64,000 nt of DNA from Phycisphaerae bacterium. GTDB taxonomy: Bacteria > Planctomycetota > Phycisphaerae > Sedimentisphaerales > UBA12454. This document shows, one piece after another, positions 50,353-58,103 of the stretch. The notes below the pieces were generated by a model that had not been told where the DNA came from, ran no database searches, and saw only the letters and a list, made by a program, of their open reading frames with translations. The position numbers and the translations under genes were made by a program. The stretch spans positions 37,927 through 101,926 of the forward strand of contig JBAZHC010000014.1 of assembly GCA_041652575.1 (NCBI GenBank). The letters are read 5' to 3'. Each line of letters starts with the position of its first letter. The first letter of the stretch is position 1.

Positions 50353-51420
50353 TTGAATAATACGCGGTCAATAAAAGGTAAAAAAGTATTTGTCGCGATG
50401 AGCGGCGGTGTTGACAGTTCTACTGCCGCCGCTCTTCTTATCGAGGCAGGCTGCGACTGTACGGGCATTTACATGACGGTTCACGACCACGCTCAGCAGC
50501 ATTGCGACGACGCCCGGAATATCGCAAAAGACCTCGGCATTAAATTTGAAGCACTCGACCTGAGAGGGAATTTTAAAACAGTGCTTGATTACTTCTGCGA
50601 TGAGTATAAGCACGCCAGAACACCTAATCCCTGCGTTTTCTGCAACCGTAATATCAAATTCGGCAAACTTTTCGATTACGCGAAAACCAAAGGCGCAGAT
50701 TTTTTCGCTACAGGCCATTATATCGCGATACACCGGGATGATGCAGGTATTGGTCTTTACGCCGCCAATACGGAAAAGGACCAGTCTTACGCTCTTGCGA
50801 TGATTAACCGCAGCGTTTTGCCTTATCTGATTTTTCCGCTCGGCGATTTCGATAACAAAGACCAGACTCGTAAAATAGCAAAAAAACTTGGCTTGTCCGT
50901 AAGCGATAAAACCGATTCTCAGGAGATTTGTTTTATTCCGGATAATAATTACGCCGGCAAACTTGAAGAGCTTTGCCCGGAAGTTGCAAAAGAAGGTAAC
51001 ATCGTTGACAGCAGCGGAAAAATCCTCGGCACACATAACGGCATTCATCATTTCACCATCGGCCAGCGTAGAGGCTTAAGGGTAGCTATGGGCGTGCCCT
51101 GGTATGTAACGAAGCTCGACAGCCATACGAATACCGTAATTCTCGGCCCAGCCGAAGAAGTTGTTCACAAAACTCTTTTTACCTCGAATCCGAATTGGCT
51201 CATTGATACCCCCCAACAGCCGTTTGCCGCGAAAGTAAAAATCAGGTATAATCATAAACCTGTAGATGGTATGGTTTACCCTCAGGAAAATTCGGTTAAG
51301 GTCGTATTCGACCGGCCGCTCACTGCGATAACGCCGGGGCAGGCGGTAGTTTTTTATATGGAATCGCCCATTGGCCTTAAGATGGCCGGTGGTGCATGGA
51401 TTGACGAGGCTTTGGATTGA
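50353..51420 (+). CDS. mnmA: tRNA-specific 2-thiouridylase
   Basis: 355 residues. ATP-PPase loop VAMSGGVDSSTAAALL at about 14-29; catalytic cysteines in TPNPCVFCNRNIKF and in DSQEICFIPDNNY. GQRRGLRVAMGVPWYVTKLD marks the C-terminal domain. It adds the sulphur of s2U34 to tRNAs for Glu, Gln and Lys. The start is TTG 50353 with no clear ribosome-binding site; a start closer to the P-loop would remove part of the first strand, so I keep it. The next gene starts inside its stop codon (TGATG). Confidence 0.94.
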   Translation: MNNTRSIKGKKVFVAMSGGVDSSTAAALLIEAGCDCTGIYMTVHDHAQQHCDDARNIAKDLGIKFEALDLRGNFKTVLDYFCDEYKHARTPNPCVFCNRNIKFGKLFDYAKTKGADFFATGHYIAIHRDDAGIGLYAANTEKDQSYALAMINRSVLPYLIFPLGDFDNKDQTRKIAKKLGLSVSDKTDSQEICFIPDNNYAGKLEELCPEVAKEGNIVDSSGKILGTHNGIHHFTIGQRRGLRVAMGVPWYVTKLDSHTNTVILGPAEEVVHKTLFTSNPNWLIDTPQQPFAAKVKIRYNHKPVDGMVYPQENSVKVVFDRPLTAITPGQAVVFYMESPIGLKMAGGAWIDEALD

Positions 51421-52493
51421 TGAACGAAGAACGGGACATTTTGAAAATTTTATCTTCCGCTGAAACGGAATCGCACAAACTTTCCACCCGCGCCCTGATA
51501 ATCCAGCCCGGCGCGATAGGCGATTGTGTTCTCACGCTGCCGGTGGCAGAATTTATCAAAAGAGCCTTCAAAATCGGCACGGTAGCTATGCTCGGCAGAA
51601 GTCAATATATGGAATACTTTCCCGCACGAAGCTGCATCGACAGCATAAAGGACCTTGACTCTATCGATTTGCACAGGCTTTATGTCAGCCACAAGGATTT
51701 CGAACTTCAGGACGGCGATTCCCTCATAGCTGCTTTTGCAGGCTATCGGCATATTTTTAATTTTCTCGGAAACCCCGGCGATGATTTCGAACGCAATCTG
51801 ATTTATACCGCCAACTGCAGCAATCCGGTCGAGGTTACTACGCTCCGGTTAAAGCCACCCGCCGATTATAAACATCACATAACCAAATTTTACTGCGATT
51901 CGATTTCCGCCGCGTGTTCCGATTATAAACATCGCAAACTGTCGGTACGTTCCGCCATTGACAAAAAAAAATATATTAAACCTTTTAAATCCGACCTTTC
52001 CGCGGGCCGCGCACTTCTTGATTCGCTCGGCATAAAGAAAAACCAGAAGCCCGCGGTAATTCATCCCGGCAGCGGCGGCGTCAAAAAATGCTGGCACATC
52101 GACAACTTTTATCTTTTGGCCGAAGAACTGCTCGAAGCCGGAGAAAATGTAATTTTTCTGCTCGGCCCTGCCGAACAGGAACGTTTCAGCAGGAAAACCT
52201 TCGACAGGTTATCTGCCCTGGCGCCGACGATAATCGAAACCTCGCTTGCCCGGACATTCCAGATTCTCTGCTGCAGCGGCTGCTTCATCGGCAATGACAG
52301 CGGAATTTCTCATATCGCATCTGCCTCAGGCATTGCCACGATTGCCTGTTTCGGTCCGACCAATCCGGCTGTTTACTGCCCCCCGGGCCCGAAAGTAAAG
52401 ACCTTCAAATTTGACGACCAGGATTTTACCAACCCCTCTTGCCAGGCCGCGGGCCAGGTAAGCCGTGCCGCCCTTAAATTCTTAAGTTCTTGA
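51420..52493 (+). CDS. Glycosyltransferase family 9 (heptosyltransferase-like)
   Basis: About 357 residues. GT-B fold with the family's PGAIGDCVLTLPVAEFIK at the start (matching the GxxGD nucleotide-sugar loop) and HPGSGGVKKCWH, GNDSGISHIASASG and CFGPTNPAVYCPPG in the C-terminal half. GT9 enzymes add heptose to LPS core or similar. Donor cannot be known from sequence. ATG 51420 overlaps the mnmA stop. With lpxD, lpxI and a Kdo-kinase-like gene just downstream, a lipopolysaccharide core role is reasonable. Confidence 0.88.
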   Translation: MNEERDILKILSSAETESHKLSTRALIIQPGAIGDCVLTLPVAEFIKRAFKIGTVAMLGRSQYMEYFPARSCIDSIKDLDSIDLHRLYVSHKDFELQDGDSLIAAFAGYRHIFNFLGNPGDDFERNLIYTANCSNPVEVTTLRLKPPADYKHHITKFYCDSISAACSDYKHRKLSVRSAIDKKKYIKPFKSDLSAGRALLDSLGIKKNQKPAVIHPGSGGVKKCWHIDNFYLLAEELLEAGENVIFLLGPAEQERFSRKTFDRLSALAPTIIETSLARTFQILCCSGCFIGNDSGISHIASASGIATIACFGPTNPAVYCPPGPKVKTFKFDDQDFTNPSCQAAGQVSRAALKFLSS

Positions 52494-52547
52494 CCCGCAA
52501 TATCTAAGCGTTATAATATCATTTTTGTGTTTTGTAGTTTTGTAGGG

Positions 52548-52561
52548 TGGGCTTTAGCCCA
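52548..52561. repeat. GTAGGGTGGGCTTTAGCCCA dispersed hairpin
   Basis: TGGGCT-TT-AGCCCA, a perfect 6-bp stem preceded by GTAGGG, between the glycosyltransferase and lpxD. It has no T-tract, so it is more likely a dispersed palindrome than a terminator. Confidence 0.6.
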
Positions 52562-52593
52562 CGCGGTTTATCAATATTATTGCCAGGAAGCAG

Positions 52594-53607
52594 ATGCCGA
52601 CAAAAACATTAGGACAATTGGCCCAGTTCGTAAATGGCATGGTTAAAGGCGATGCGGAAATAAAAATTTCCTCTGTTGCGACCCTCGACAATGCGACCTC
52701 TTCGGACATAAGTTTTCTCTCGAATCCTAAATACGCGAAATCCATTGCGGCTACGAAAGCCGGCGCTGTAATCGTCGGCAAAGATATCGATTGTCCGTCG
52801 CCGCTGCTCATTGCCGAGGACCCGTATTATGCTTTCTCCCAGATAGTCGTTCTGCTTCACGGCCAAAGGACGCATAAAAAAATTGGTCTTTCCAAAAAAG
52901 CCTCGATTTCCCAAACCGCCCGTATCGGCGATGGCTGCGACATTCATGATTTTGCTGTTATCTGCGATGGTGCGGTTATCGGCAAAAATACGACTATCTA
53001 TCCGAATGTATTTATAGGCCCTGATGCGAAAATCGGCGAAAACTGTATTTTATATCCCAGCGCGGTGATTCACGACGGCTGCACACTCGGCAATAATGTT
53101 ATAATTAATGCCAATACGGTAATTGGCAAAGACGGCTACGGCTACGCGACATATAAGGGCACACATCACAAAATTCCGCAGATAGGAATAGTGGCGGTGG
53201 AAGACGATGTTGAAATCGGCTCTAATTGCTGCGTTCAAAGAGGAGCCGTCGAAGATACGATTATCGGCAAAGGATGTAAAATCGGCGACCTTACCAATAT
53301 CGGGCATGGCGCAAAGATAGGCGATCACTGCCTGCTCGTAAGTCAGGTTGGAATTGCAGGATCTACGAGAATCGGCCATCATTGTGTCATTGCAGGTCAG
53401 GCGGGCATTGTCGGACACATTAAAATCGGCAACTGCGTTACAATTGCCGCTCAGGCAGGCGTAATAAATGATGTTCCAGACGGCCAGTCCGTCGCGGGCA
53501 CTCCGGCCATCGGTGCCTTAAACGCCAAACGCGCATACAGTCTGATTGAAGACCTGCCGAAGATAAAAAAAGCCATCAGTCGTCTTGAAAAATCTGATTC
53601 TAAATAA
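52594..53607 (+). CDS. lpxD: UDP-3-O-acylglucosamine N-acyltransferase
   Basis: 337 residues. Third step of lipid A synthesis. N-terminal uridine-binding domain (about 1-100) with FLSNPKYAKSIAATKAGAVI, then a left-handed beta-helix of hexapeptide repeats (GDGCDIHDFAVICDGAVIGK, IGENCILYPSAVIHDGCTLG) with the catalytic-histidine region NIGHGAKIGDH. PDGQSVAGTPAI and a short C-terminal helix close the protein. ATG 52594 follows CAGGAAG. It shows the organism makes an LPS-type outer membrane. Confidence 0.95.
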   Translation: MPTKTLGQLAQFVNGMVKGDAEIKISSVATLDNATSSDISFLSNPKYAKSIAATKAGAVIVGKDIDCPSPLLIAEDPYYAFSQIVVLLHGQRTHKKIGLSKKASISQTARIGDGCDIHDFAVICDGAVIGKNTTIYPNVFIGPDAKIGENCILYPSAVIHDGCTLGNNVIINANTVIGKDGYGYATYKGTHHKIPQIGIVAVEDDVEIGSNCCVQRGAVEDTIIGKGCKIGDLTNIGHGAKIGDHCLLVSQVGIAGSTRIGHHCVIAGQAGIVGHIKIGNCVTIAAQAGVINDVPDGQSVAGTPAIGALNAKRAYSLIEDLPKIKKAISRLEKSDSK

Positions 53608-53615
53608 TATTTTTT

Positions 53616-53690
53616 AGCCATAAAGGTACAAAGACACTAAAATAAATAGATTATAATTTTTTTACTTTGTGCCTTCGTGTCTTAGTGGCT
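53616..53690. repeat. Long imperfect inverted repeat between lpxD and lpxI
   Basis: Arm 53616-53637 (AGCCATAAAGGTACAAAGAC...) pairs with 53669-53690 (..GTGTCTTAGTGGCT) at 16 of 22 positions, loop 31 bases. The sequence resembles dispersed palindromes seen in many metagenomic genomes. It ends 10 bases before the lpxI start. Confidence 0.75.
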
Positions 53691-53700
53691 GCTAATAATA

Positions 53701-54537
53701 ATGAGTGATAATAAAATAATAGGTTTAATAGCGGGCGGCGGAAGGTTGCCGTTTCTGATTGCACACGGTGCGAAACAGGCTGGCCTGAAAGTCGTTTGCG
53801 CAGGGCTTGGCGATAATCCCGCGCCAGACCTTGCCGGCGAAGTTGACTATTATTCGCAGGTTCCTCTTGCCCGGCCGGGAGCATGGATTAGAAAGTTAAA
53901 AAAATACGGCGTTACAGACGCCATTATGGTCGGCAAAGTTCGCAAGGAAAAACTTTTTACCCCGATGCGGATTTTAAAATATTTGCCGGACTGGCGGGCG
54001 CTGAGAATTTATTACTGGCGTTTGAGGAAACAAAACAAAGTTGACCAGACAATCTTGCAGGCGATAGCTGATGAGCTGGCCTGCGGAGGTATTATTTTGC
54101 AGGACTCGACTAAATATTGTAAGGAACATCTCGCCGTCGAAGGCGCTATGACAAAAACAAAACCGTCTGCCGGCGTTCAGGAGGATATTGATTTCGGCTG
54201 GCTGATGGTTAAGAAAATTTCCGAAACAGGCATCGGCCAGGCCATTGCCGTAAAGGAAAAATCTGTCCTCGCCGTCGAAGCCGTCGAAGGAACCGGCCAG
54301 ATGATTATACGCGCAGGCCAGTTATGCCGAAGAGGCAACTGGACGCTGTTAAAAGCATCGCGTCCCGACCTCGATAAGCGTTTCGATGTGCCCTGCGTCG
54401 GCCCGGAGACGATTGAGGCACTCCATAAAAACGGCAGCAGGTGTCTTGTCGTCGAGGCGGACAGAACTATTATCATAGACAAACCACAGACAATTGAGCT
54501 GGCCGACAAACTTGGCATAGCTGTCATCGGCTGTTGA
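53701..54537 (+). CDS. lpxI: UDP-2,3-diacylglucosamine pyrophosphatase LpxI
   Basis: 278 residues of the DUF1009/LpxI family, the non-LpxH enzyme that hydrolyses UDP-2,3-diacylglucosamine to lipid X. N-terminal IGLIAGGGRLPFLIAHGAK with the conserved glycine loop and Arg, VTDAIMVGKVRKEKLF, and the C-terminal domain with GQAIAVKEKSVLAVEAVEGT and DVPCVGPETIEAL. Adjacent to lpxD; use of LpxI is common in planctomycetes and alphaproteobacteria. ATG 53701 lacks a clear ribosome-binding site because a dispersed repeat abuts it. Confidence 0.93.
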   Translation: MSDNKIIGLIAGGGRLPFLIAHGAKQAGLKVVCAGLGDNPAPDLAGEVDYYSQVPLARPGAWIRKLKKYGVTDAIMVGKVRKEKLFTPMRILKYLPDWRALRIYYWRLRKQNKVDQTILQAIADELACGGIILQDSTKYCKEHLAVEGAMTKTKPSAGVQEDIDFGWLMVKKISETGIGQAIAVKEKSVLAVEAVEGTGQMIIRAGQLCRRGNWTLLKASRPDLDKRFDVPCVGPETIEALHKNGSRCLVVEADRTIIIDKPQTIELADKLGIAVIGC

Positions 54538-54540
54538 AAT

Positions 54541-54680
54541 ATGAAATCGACACAAATTTACACTGTCATTATCAGACACGGATTTACACGGATTGACACT
54601 GTCAATGTCATTCCCGCGAAGGCGGGAATCCATTTTTATATCTCTGTGTTCTCTGTGAACTCTGTGGCTGAAGTTCTTAT
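54541..54680. repeat. Mosaic of dispersed palindromes between lpxI and the kinase gene
   Basis: Contains ATTCGACACAAATTTAC-type sequence (54548-54560, repeated at 55501-55515), a perfect 8-bp hairpin ATTCCCGC GAAG GCGGGAAT at 54610-54629, and CTCTGTGTTCTCTGTGAAC (about 54643) repeated almost exactly near 55770. No gene. Confidence 0.65.
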
Positions 54681-55493
54681 ATGATTTACAGGAAAACATT
54701 AATCGCTGACAACTTCCCATCGGGATTTGAATCTTCGGATGTTCAGGTTCCCGATGGCATAAGGGCTTCTTTCGAAAAACTGGCCTCTTCCAGGTTCGCC
54801 TGTGTTTTAAGGTGCAATGCTTTCTTTGGGGCAAAGGTTTACAGCCTTATTTTAAAACAGTATTTTAACCGTAATATTTTTGATTTTTTCAAGGCACTGA
54901 TAATTTCTTCCCGTGCCGAAAGAGCCTTTAAAGCGGGTCAAATGCTGTCTGATAACGGTTTTTTAGCTCCCCCCGCCGTCGCCTGCGGCAGGCAGTTTCT
55001 TATGACGCAGGAAATTCGAAACAGCACGCCTTTATACAAGATACTGGAGGTTTTGCCTTCACCACAGAAGCAGAAAATGATTGAGCAGTTCGCCCGGACC
55101 ATTGGCCGGATGCACGATAAAGGGATTTTCCACGGCGATTTAAGACTTGGCAATGTCCTTGTAAAATCCGCTCATTGTCATTTCGAGCGAAGCCCCTTTG
55201 GGGCGGAGCCGAGAAATCTATTAAACAAAGATGATTCCAAAGATAATTTTGATTTTTATTTCCTCGATAATGAAAGAACTAAAAAGTTCAATAACCTGCC
55301 ATGGCGTTTAAGAATTAAAAATCTTGTGCAGGCTTTTATGGTTCGCGAAAATCTGACTGACGCCGATAAAGCCTGTTTTTTCGCCTCTTATTTCGCCCAG
55401 CAGCAAACCCAGATTGACAAAGACAAATTAACAAAGGAAGTGGTTTCAAAAACCGCAAAACGCCTTGCCAAAAAAGAAACCAACCGCGAATGA
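54681..55493 (+). CDS. Lipopolysaccharide kinase-like protein carrying an in-frame repeat insertion
   Basis: 270 residues of the protein-kinase-fold Kdo/WaaP-type LPS kinase family. The catalytic loop is KGIFHGDLRLGNVLVK (Asp in HGDL, Asn in GN). After it comes a segment SAHCHFERSPFGAEPRNLL that translates dispersed element D, and then the metal-binding FYFLDNERTKKF, which carries the DFG-equivalent Asp. The two catalytic motifs are normally closer together, so the element was inserted in frame and both are kept. The enzyme would phosphorylate LPS core sugar. No ribosome-binding site is visible; repeats abut its start. Confidence 0.75.
   Translation: MIYRKTLIADNFPSGFESSDVQVPDGIRASFEKLASSRFACVLRCNAFFGAKVYSLILKQYFNRNIFDFFKALIISSRAERAFKAGQMLSDNGFLAPPAVACGRQFLMTQEIRNSTPLYKILEVLPSPQKQKMIEQFARTIGRMHDKGIFHGDLRLGNVLVKSAHCHFERSPFGAEPRNLLNKDDSKDNFDFYFLDNERTKKFNNLPWRLRIKNLVQAFMVRENLTDADKACFFASYFAQQQTQIDKDKLTKEVVSKTAKRLAKKETNRE
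55177..55219 (+). repeat. Dispersed element D, copy 2, inside the kinase gene
   Basis: Starts with GTCATTTCGAGCGAAG, identical to 24140-24155, then a GCCCC TTT GGGGC hairpin, then GGAGCCGAGAAATCT. It lies in frame within the kinase gene and encodes CHFERSPFGAEPRNL. Confidence 0.9.
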
Positions 55494-55829
55494 ACACAAA
55501 TCGACACAAATTTACTATATGCAATGTAATGTTCTATCAAATAAACCTTCCGACCTTCGCATAATGGGGAAAGTTACGCTGATGGAATATGAATCCTGGG
55601 CAACATATGTTGAGAAGTTTGGGCATTTACCAGAATTCAATGATAAGACAATATCACCCAAAAAATAAGAAACTCAGTGTTAATTCGTGTGAATTTTTAT
55701 TCGCCTCTGACGGACGAGGTCAATTTAAAATCTGTGAAAATCCGCGAAATCCGTGGTTAAATTATACAGTTTCTCTGTGTCCTCTGTGAGATCTGTGGCT
55801 AAAATTAAAAAATAAACTCTGTGGCTTTT
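55494..55829. other. Repeat-rich interval with one doubtful short frame
   Basis: Sequences related to GCGAATGAACACAAATCGAC (55489-55508) and, inverted, TGTTAATTCGTGTGAATTTT (55679-55698) suggest the arms of a composite element; CCGCGAAATCCGTGG follows at about 55741 and CTCTGTGTCCTCTGTGAGATC near 55771. Between the arms a 34-codon frame (55564-55668, starting MGKVTLMEYESWATYVEKFG) is open; it could be the remnant of a gene but I do not annotate it as one. Confidence 0.5.
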
Positions 55830-56819
55830 TTAGAATTGCTTTAAGAAGCGGATATCGTTTTCGAACAGCAGTCTGATATCGGTAATGCCGTATTTTCTCA
55901 TCGCAAGCCGTTCAATTCCGAATCCGAACGCCCAGCCTGTATATTTTTCGCTGTCTATGCCGACCGCGTTTAGAACGTTCGGGTCGACCATACCGCATCC
56001 GCCGACTTCAATCCACTTTTCGCTGCCGTCTTTGGCGACGAAAAGCAAATCAACTTCTGCGCTTGGTTCTGTGAACGGGAAAAAGCTCGGCCGCAATCGC
56101 CATTTTACATCTTTGCCGAAGAATACGTGTATGAACTGCTCGATGGTGCTTTTCATATCGACCATTGAAACGCCTTCATCGACCACGAGAGCTTCGAGCT
56201 GGTGGAACATAAACATATGCGTCGCGTCGACCGTATCCGGCCTGTAAACTCTGCCCGGCGCAACGACCCTTATCGGCGGTTTTTGTTTTTCCATAGTACG
56301 GATTTGTATAGTCGATGTCTGGCTTCGCAGGAGTTTATTTAAATCTATACAGAAATTATCTGATGGGTCTCTTGCGGGATGTCCCTGCGGAATATTGAGC
56401 GCGACGAAATTGTGCCATTCGTCTTCGACTTCCGGGCCGTACGCGATGGCAAAACCCATTCTGCCGAAGATTTCGAGCAGTTCGTTTGCGGTTTGCGTTA
56501 TTATATGAGCCTTGCCTTTTTCGAAATTGATTCCCGGCAAAGTAATATCTACGGCAGGTCCTTTTCTTACGGATGTGCCTTGGAGAGAGTTTTTAAGCTG
56601 TTCGAACGCGGCGGTAACTTCCTGCTTGATTTTATTGGCAAGTGTGCCGGCTTCTTTTCGCTGCTCCGGAAGTGCCTGGCCGATTCGGCTCAGCATTTCC
56701 GTTACCTCTCCTTTTCGCGAAAGGAAACGAATGCGGAATTCTTCAAGCTGAGCGGGATCAGTTACCTTTTTGAGCGATTCGAGCGCGTCTTTACCGATTT
56801 GTTCAAATTGCTTAAGCAC
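55830..56819 (-). CDS. pheS: Phenylalanine--tRNA ligase alpha subunit
   Basis: About 329 residues. Catalytic core of class II PheRS: N-terminal coiled coil (about 1-85), then GFAIAYGPEVEDEWHNFVAL, the motif 2 region VAPGRVYRPDTVDATHMFMF, and motif 3 FGFGIERLAMRKYGI. I place the start at GTG 56819, overlapping the rplT stop (GTGCTTAA), because this gives the normal length and translational coupling; a TTG at 56840 adds seven residues. pheT is not downstream in this window. Confidence 0.93.
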   Translation of the reverse strand: MLKQFEQIGKDALESLKKVTDPAQLEEFRIRFLSRKGEVTEMLSRIGQALPEQRKEAGTLANKIKQEVTAAFEQLKNSLQGTSVRKGPAVDITLPGINFEKGKAHIITQTANELLEIFGRMGFAIAYGPEVEDEWHNFVALNIPQGHPARDPSDNFCIDLNKLLRSQTSTIQIRTMEKQKPPIRVVAPGRVYRPDTVDATHMFMFHQLEALVVDEGVSMVDMKSTIEQFIHVFFGKDVKWRLRPSFFPFTEPSAEVDLLFVAKDGSEKWIEVGGCGMVDPNVLNAVGIDSEKYTGWAFGFGIERLAMRKYGITDIRLLFENDIRFLKQF

Positions 56820-57168
56820 AAGCGGTTCGTGCCTTTTCAACTATGGCATCGAAAGCTGCGGGGTCGAAAATGGCAATTTCACTTAGCATTTTTCTGTTAA
56901 TGCCGATAGCAGCTTTTTTACAGCCGTTAATGAACTGGCCGTACCGGATATTTCGCGTTTTGCATGCTGCGTTTAAGCGTATAATCCACAAACTTCGGAA
57001 TTGTCTTTTCTTCTGTTTGCGGCCGACTCTTGCGAATACTTCCGACCTGGTTATTCTTTCTTTGGCAAGTCTATAAGTCCGGCCCGGTGAACCTCTGTGT
57101 CCACTGACTCTTTTAAGGACTCTTTTTCTTGCTTTACGGGTGGCTGAACCTTTTCGTACACGTGGCAT
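56812..57168 (-). CDS. rplT: Ribosomal protein L20
   Basis: 118 residues, standard length. Basic N-terminus MPRVRKGSATRKARKRVLKR, then GHRGSPGRTYRLAKERITRS and the C-terminal globular domain with LWIIRLNAACKTRNIRYGQF. L20 binds 23S rRNA early in assembly and in some bacteria represses this operon. Overlaps the pheS start. The stop is TAA. Confidence 0.97.
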   Translation of the reverse strand: MPRVRKGSATRKARKRVLKRVSGHRGSPGRTYRLAKERITRSEVFARVGRKQKKRQFRSLWIIRLNAACKTRNIRYGQFINGCKKAAIGINRKMLSEIAIFDPAAFDAIVEKARTACA

Positions 57169-57233
57169 GTCAGCTTTCCTTTCAAATATCCTGCCGGTTC
57201 TCGGCAGCGGATACCAAGCCTATAAGGCTGTTA

Positions 57234-57431
57234 TTAACTCTTGTTAAGCATTTCCTTCATTACTTTTGCATATACTTCAGCAATGATAATTGGGTTACCG
57301 AGCCGGCGGCGTCTCTTGGATGGTTTTGAGCTCATCAAATGGCCGGTAAAGCTCTTATGTGCCTTAACCTTACCGCGGGCGGTTACCTTTACGCGTTTCT
57401 TTAAACCTTTATGCGTCTTTGTTTTATACAT
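57234..57431 (-). CDS. rpmI: Ribosomal protein L35
   Basis: 65 residues from ATG 57431: MYKTKTHKGLKKRVKVTARG, then HKSFTGHLMSSKPSKRRRRL, the family's typical blocks. A longer frame exists from ATG 57446, but GAGG is correctly placed for 57431 and the resulting length is normal. Lies between infC and rplT as in most bacteria. Confidence 0.95.
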   Translation of the reverse strand: MYKTKTHKGLKKRVKVTARGKVKAHKSFTGHLMSSKPSKRRRRLGNPIIIAEVYAKVMKEMLNKS

Positions 57432-57555
57432 ATTTCTAAACCTCATATCTCTTGTTTATAAAAATAAAGATTGGTATATTAGCAACCTTTCGGCCCAAGG
57501 TCAACAATTTACTTTTGTTTTCTCCGGCTTCGTTCGAAAGGCAAAATAGTCTCAA

Positions 57556-58065
57556 TTACTTGGGAAACATCAGCACGGTCATTCTTTTGCCCTGTACGCT
57601 TACAGGGTGGTCGATTTTCGCGACATCTTCGAGCTGCGTGATAATCTCGTTCATCCGTGCCTGCCCGAGTTCCAGGTGCATCATCTCGCGTCCCTTGAAC
57701 ATCATCGTAAACTGTACTCGATGTCCCTTCTTGAAAAATTCGCGTGCATGATTGATTTTAGTTTCGCAATCGTGCGGGTCGGTCTTCGGACGCAGCCGGA
57801 TTTCCTTTACGACAATTGTGTGCTGTTTTTTAACGTTTTGTTTTTCTTTCCTTTTCAGTTCGTACAAATACTTGCCGAAGTCCATTATTCGGCACACCGG
57901 CGGGCTGGCTTCCGGAGCGATTTCGACCAGGTCAAGTTCCGCCTGTCCCGCATGGTCAAGAGCCTCGGTCAGACTGACAACTCCTATTTGGCTGTTGTCG
58001 GCTCCTATAAGACGAACCGGGTTGGCATTGATTTGCCCGTTAATTCTCAGTTTTACCTTTCCGAT
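57556..58065 (-). CDS. infC: Translation initiation factor IF-3 with a non-canonical start
   Basis: About 169 residues if translation starts at ATC 58065. An ATG-initiated frame would begin at 57897, inside the protein, and lose the N-terminal domain. Upstream of it the same frame encodes RINGQINANPVRLIGADNSQ and later VEIAPEASPPVCRIMDFG, which is normal IF-3 N-domain and linker sequence. The in-frame candidates are ATA 58071, ATC 58065, CTG 58050 and ATT 58044, all non-AUG; GAAAGGGA lies about 8 bases before ATC. Non-AUG starts are the rule for infC and allow IF-3 to repress its own synthesis. Confidence 0.85.
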   Translation of the reverse strand: MGKVKLRINGQINANPVRLIGADNSQIGVVSLTEALDHAGQAELDLVEIAPEASPPVCRIMDFGKYLYELKRKEKQNVKKQHTIVVKEIRLRPKTDPHDCETKINHAREFFKKGHRVQFTMMFKGREMMHLELGQARMNEIITQLEDVAKIDHPVSVQGKRMTVLMFPK

Positions 58066-58103
58066 AACTATTCCCTTTCAATCGTAATAATATTCACACA
58101 CTT

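Noticed and set aside
55564..55668. 34-codon gene between repeat arms
   Set aside because: Too short, no recognised family, and flanked by dispersed repeat arms; possible gene remnant only.
57556..57897. Truncated 113-residue IF-3
   Set aside because: The same frame upstream encodes a complete N-domain with a non-AUG start, so the gene is whole.
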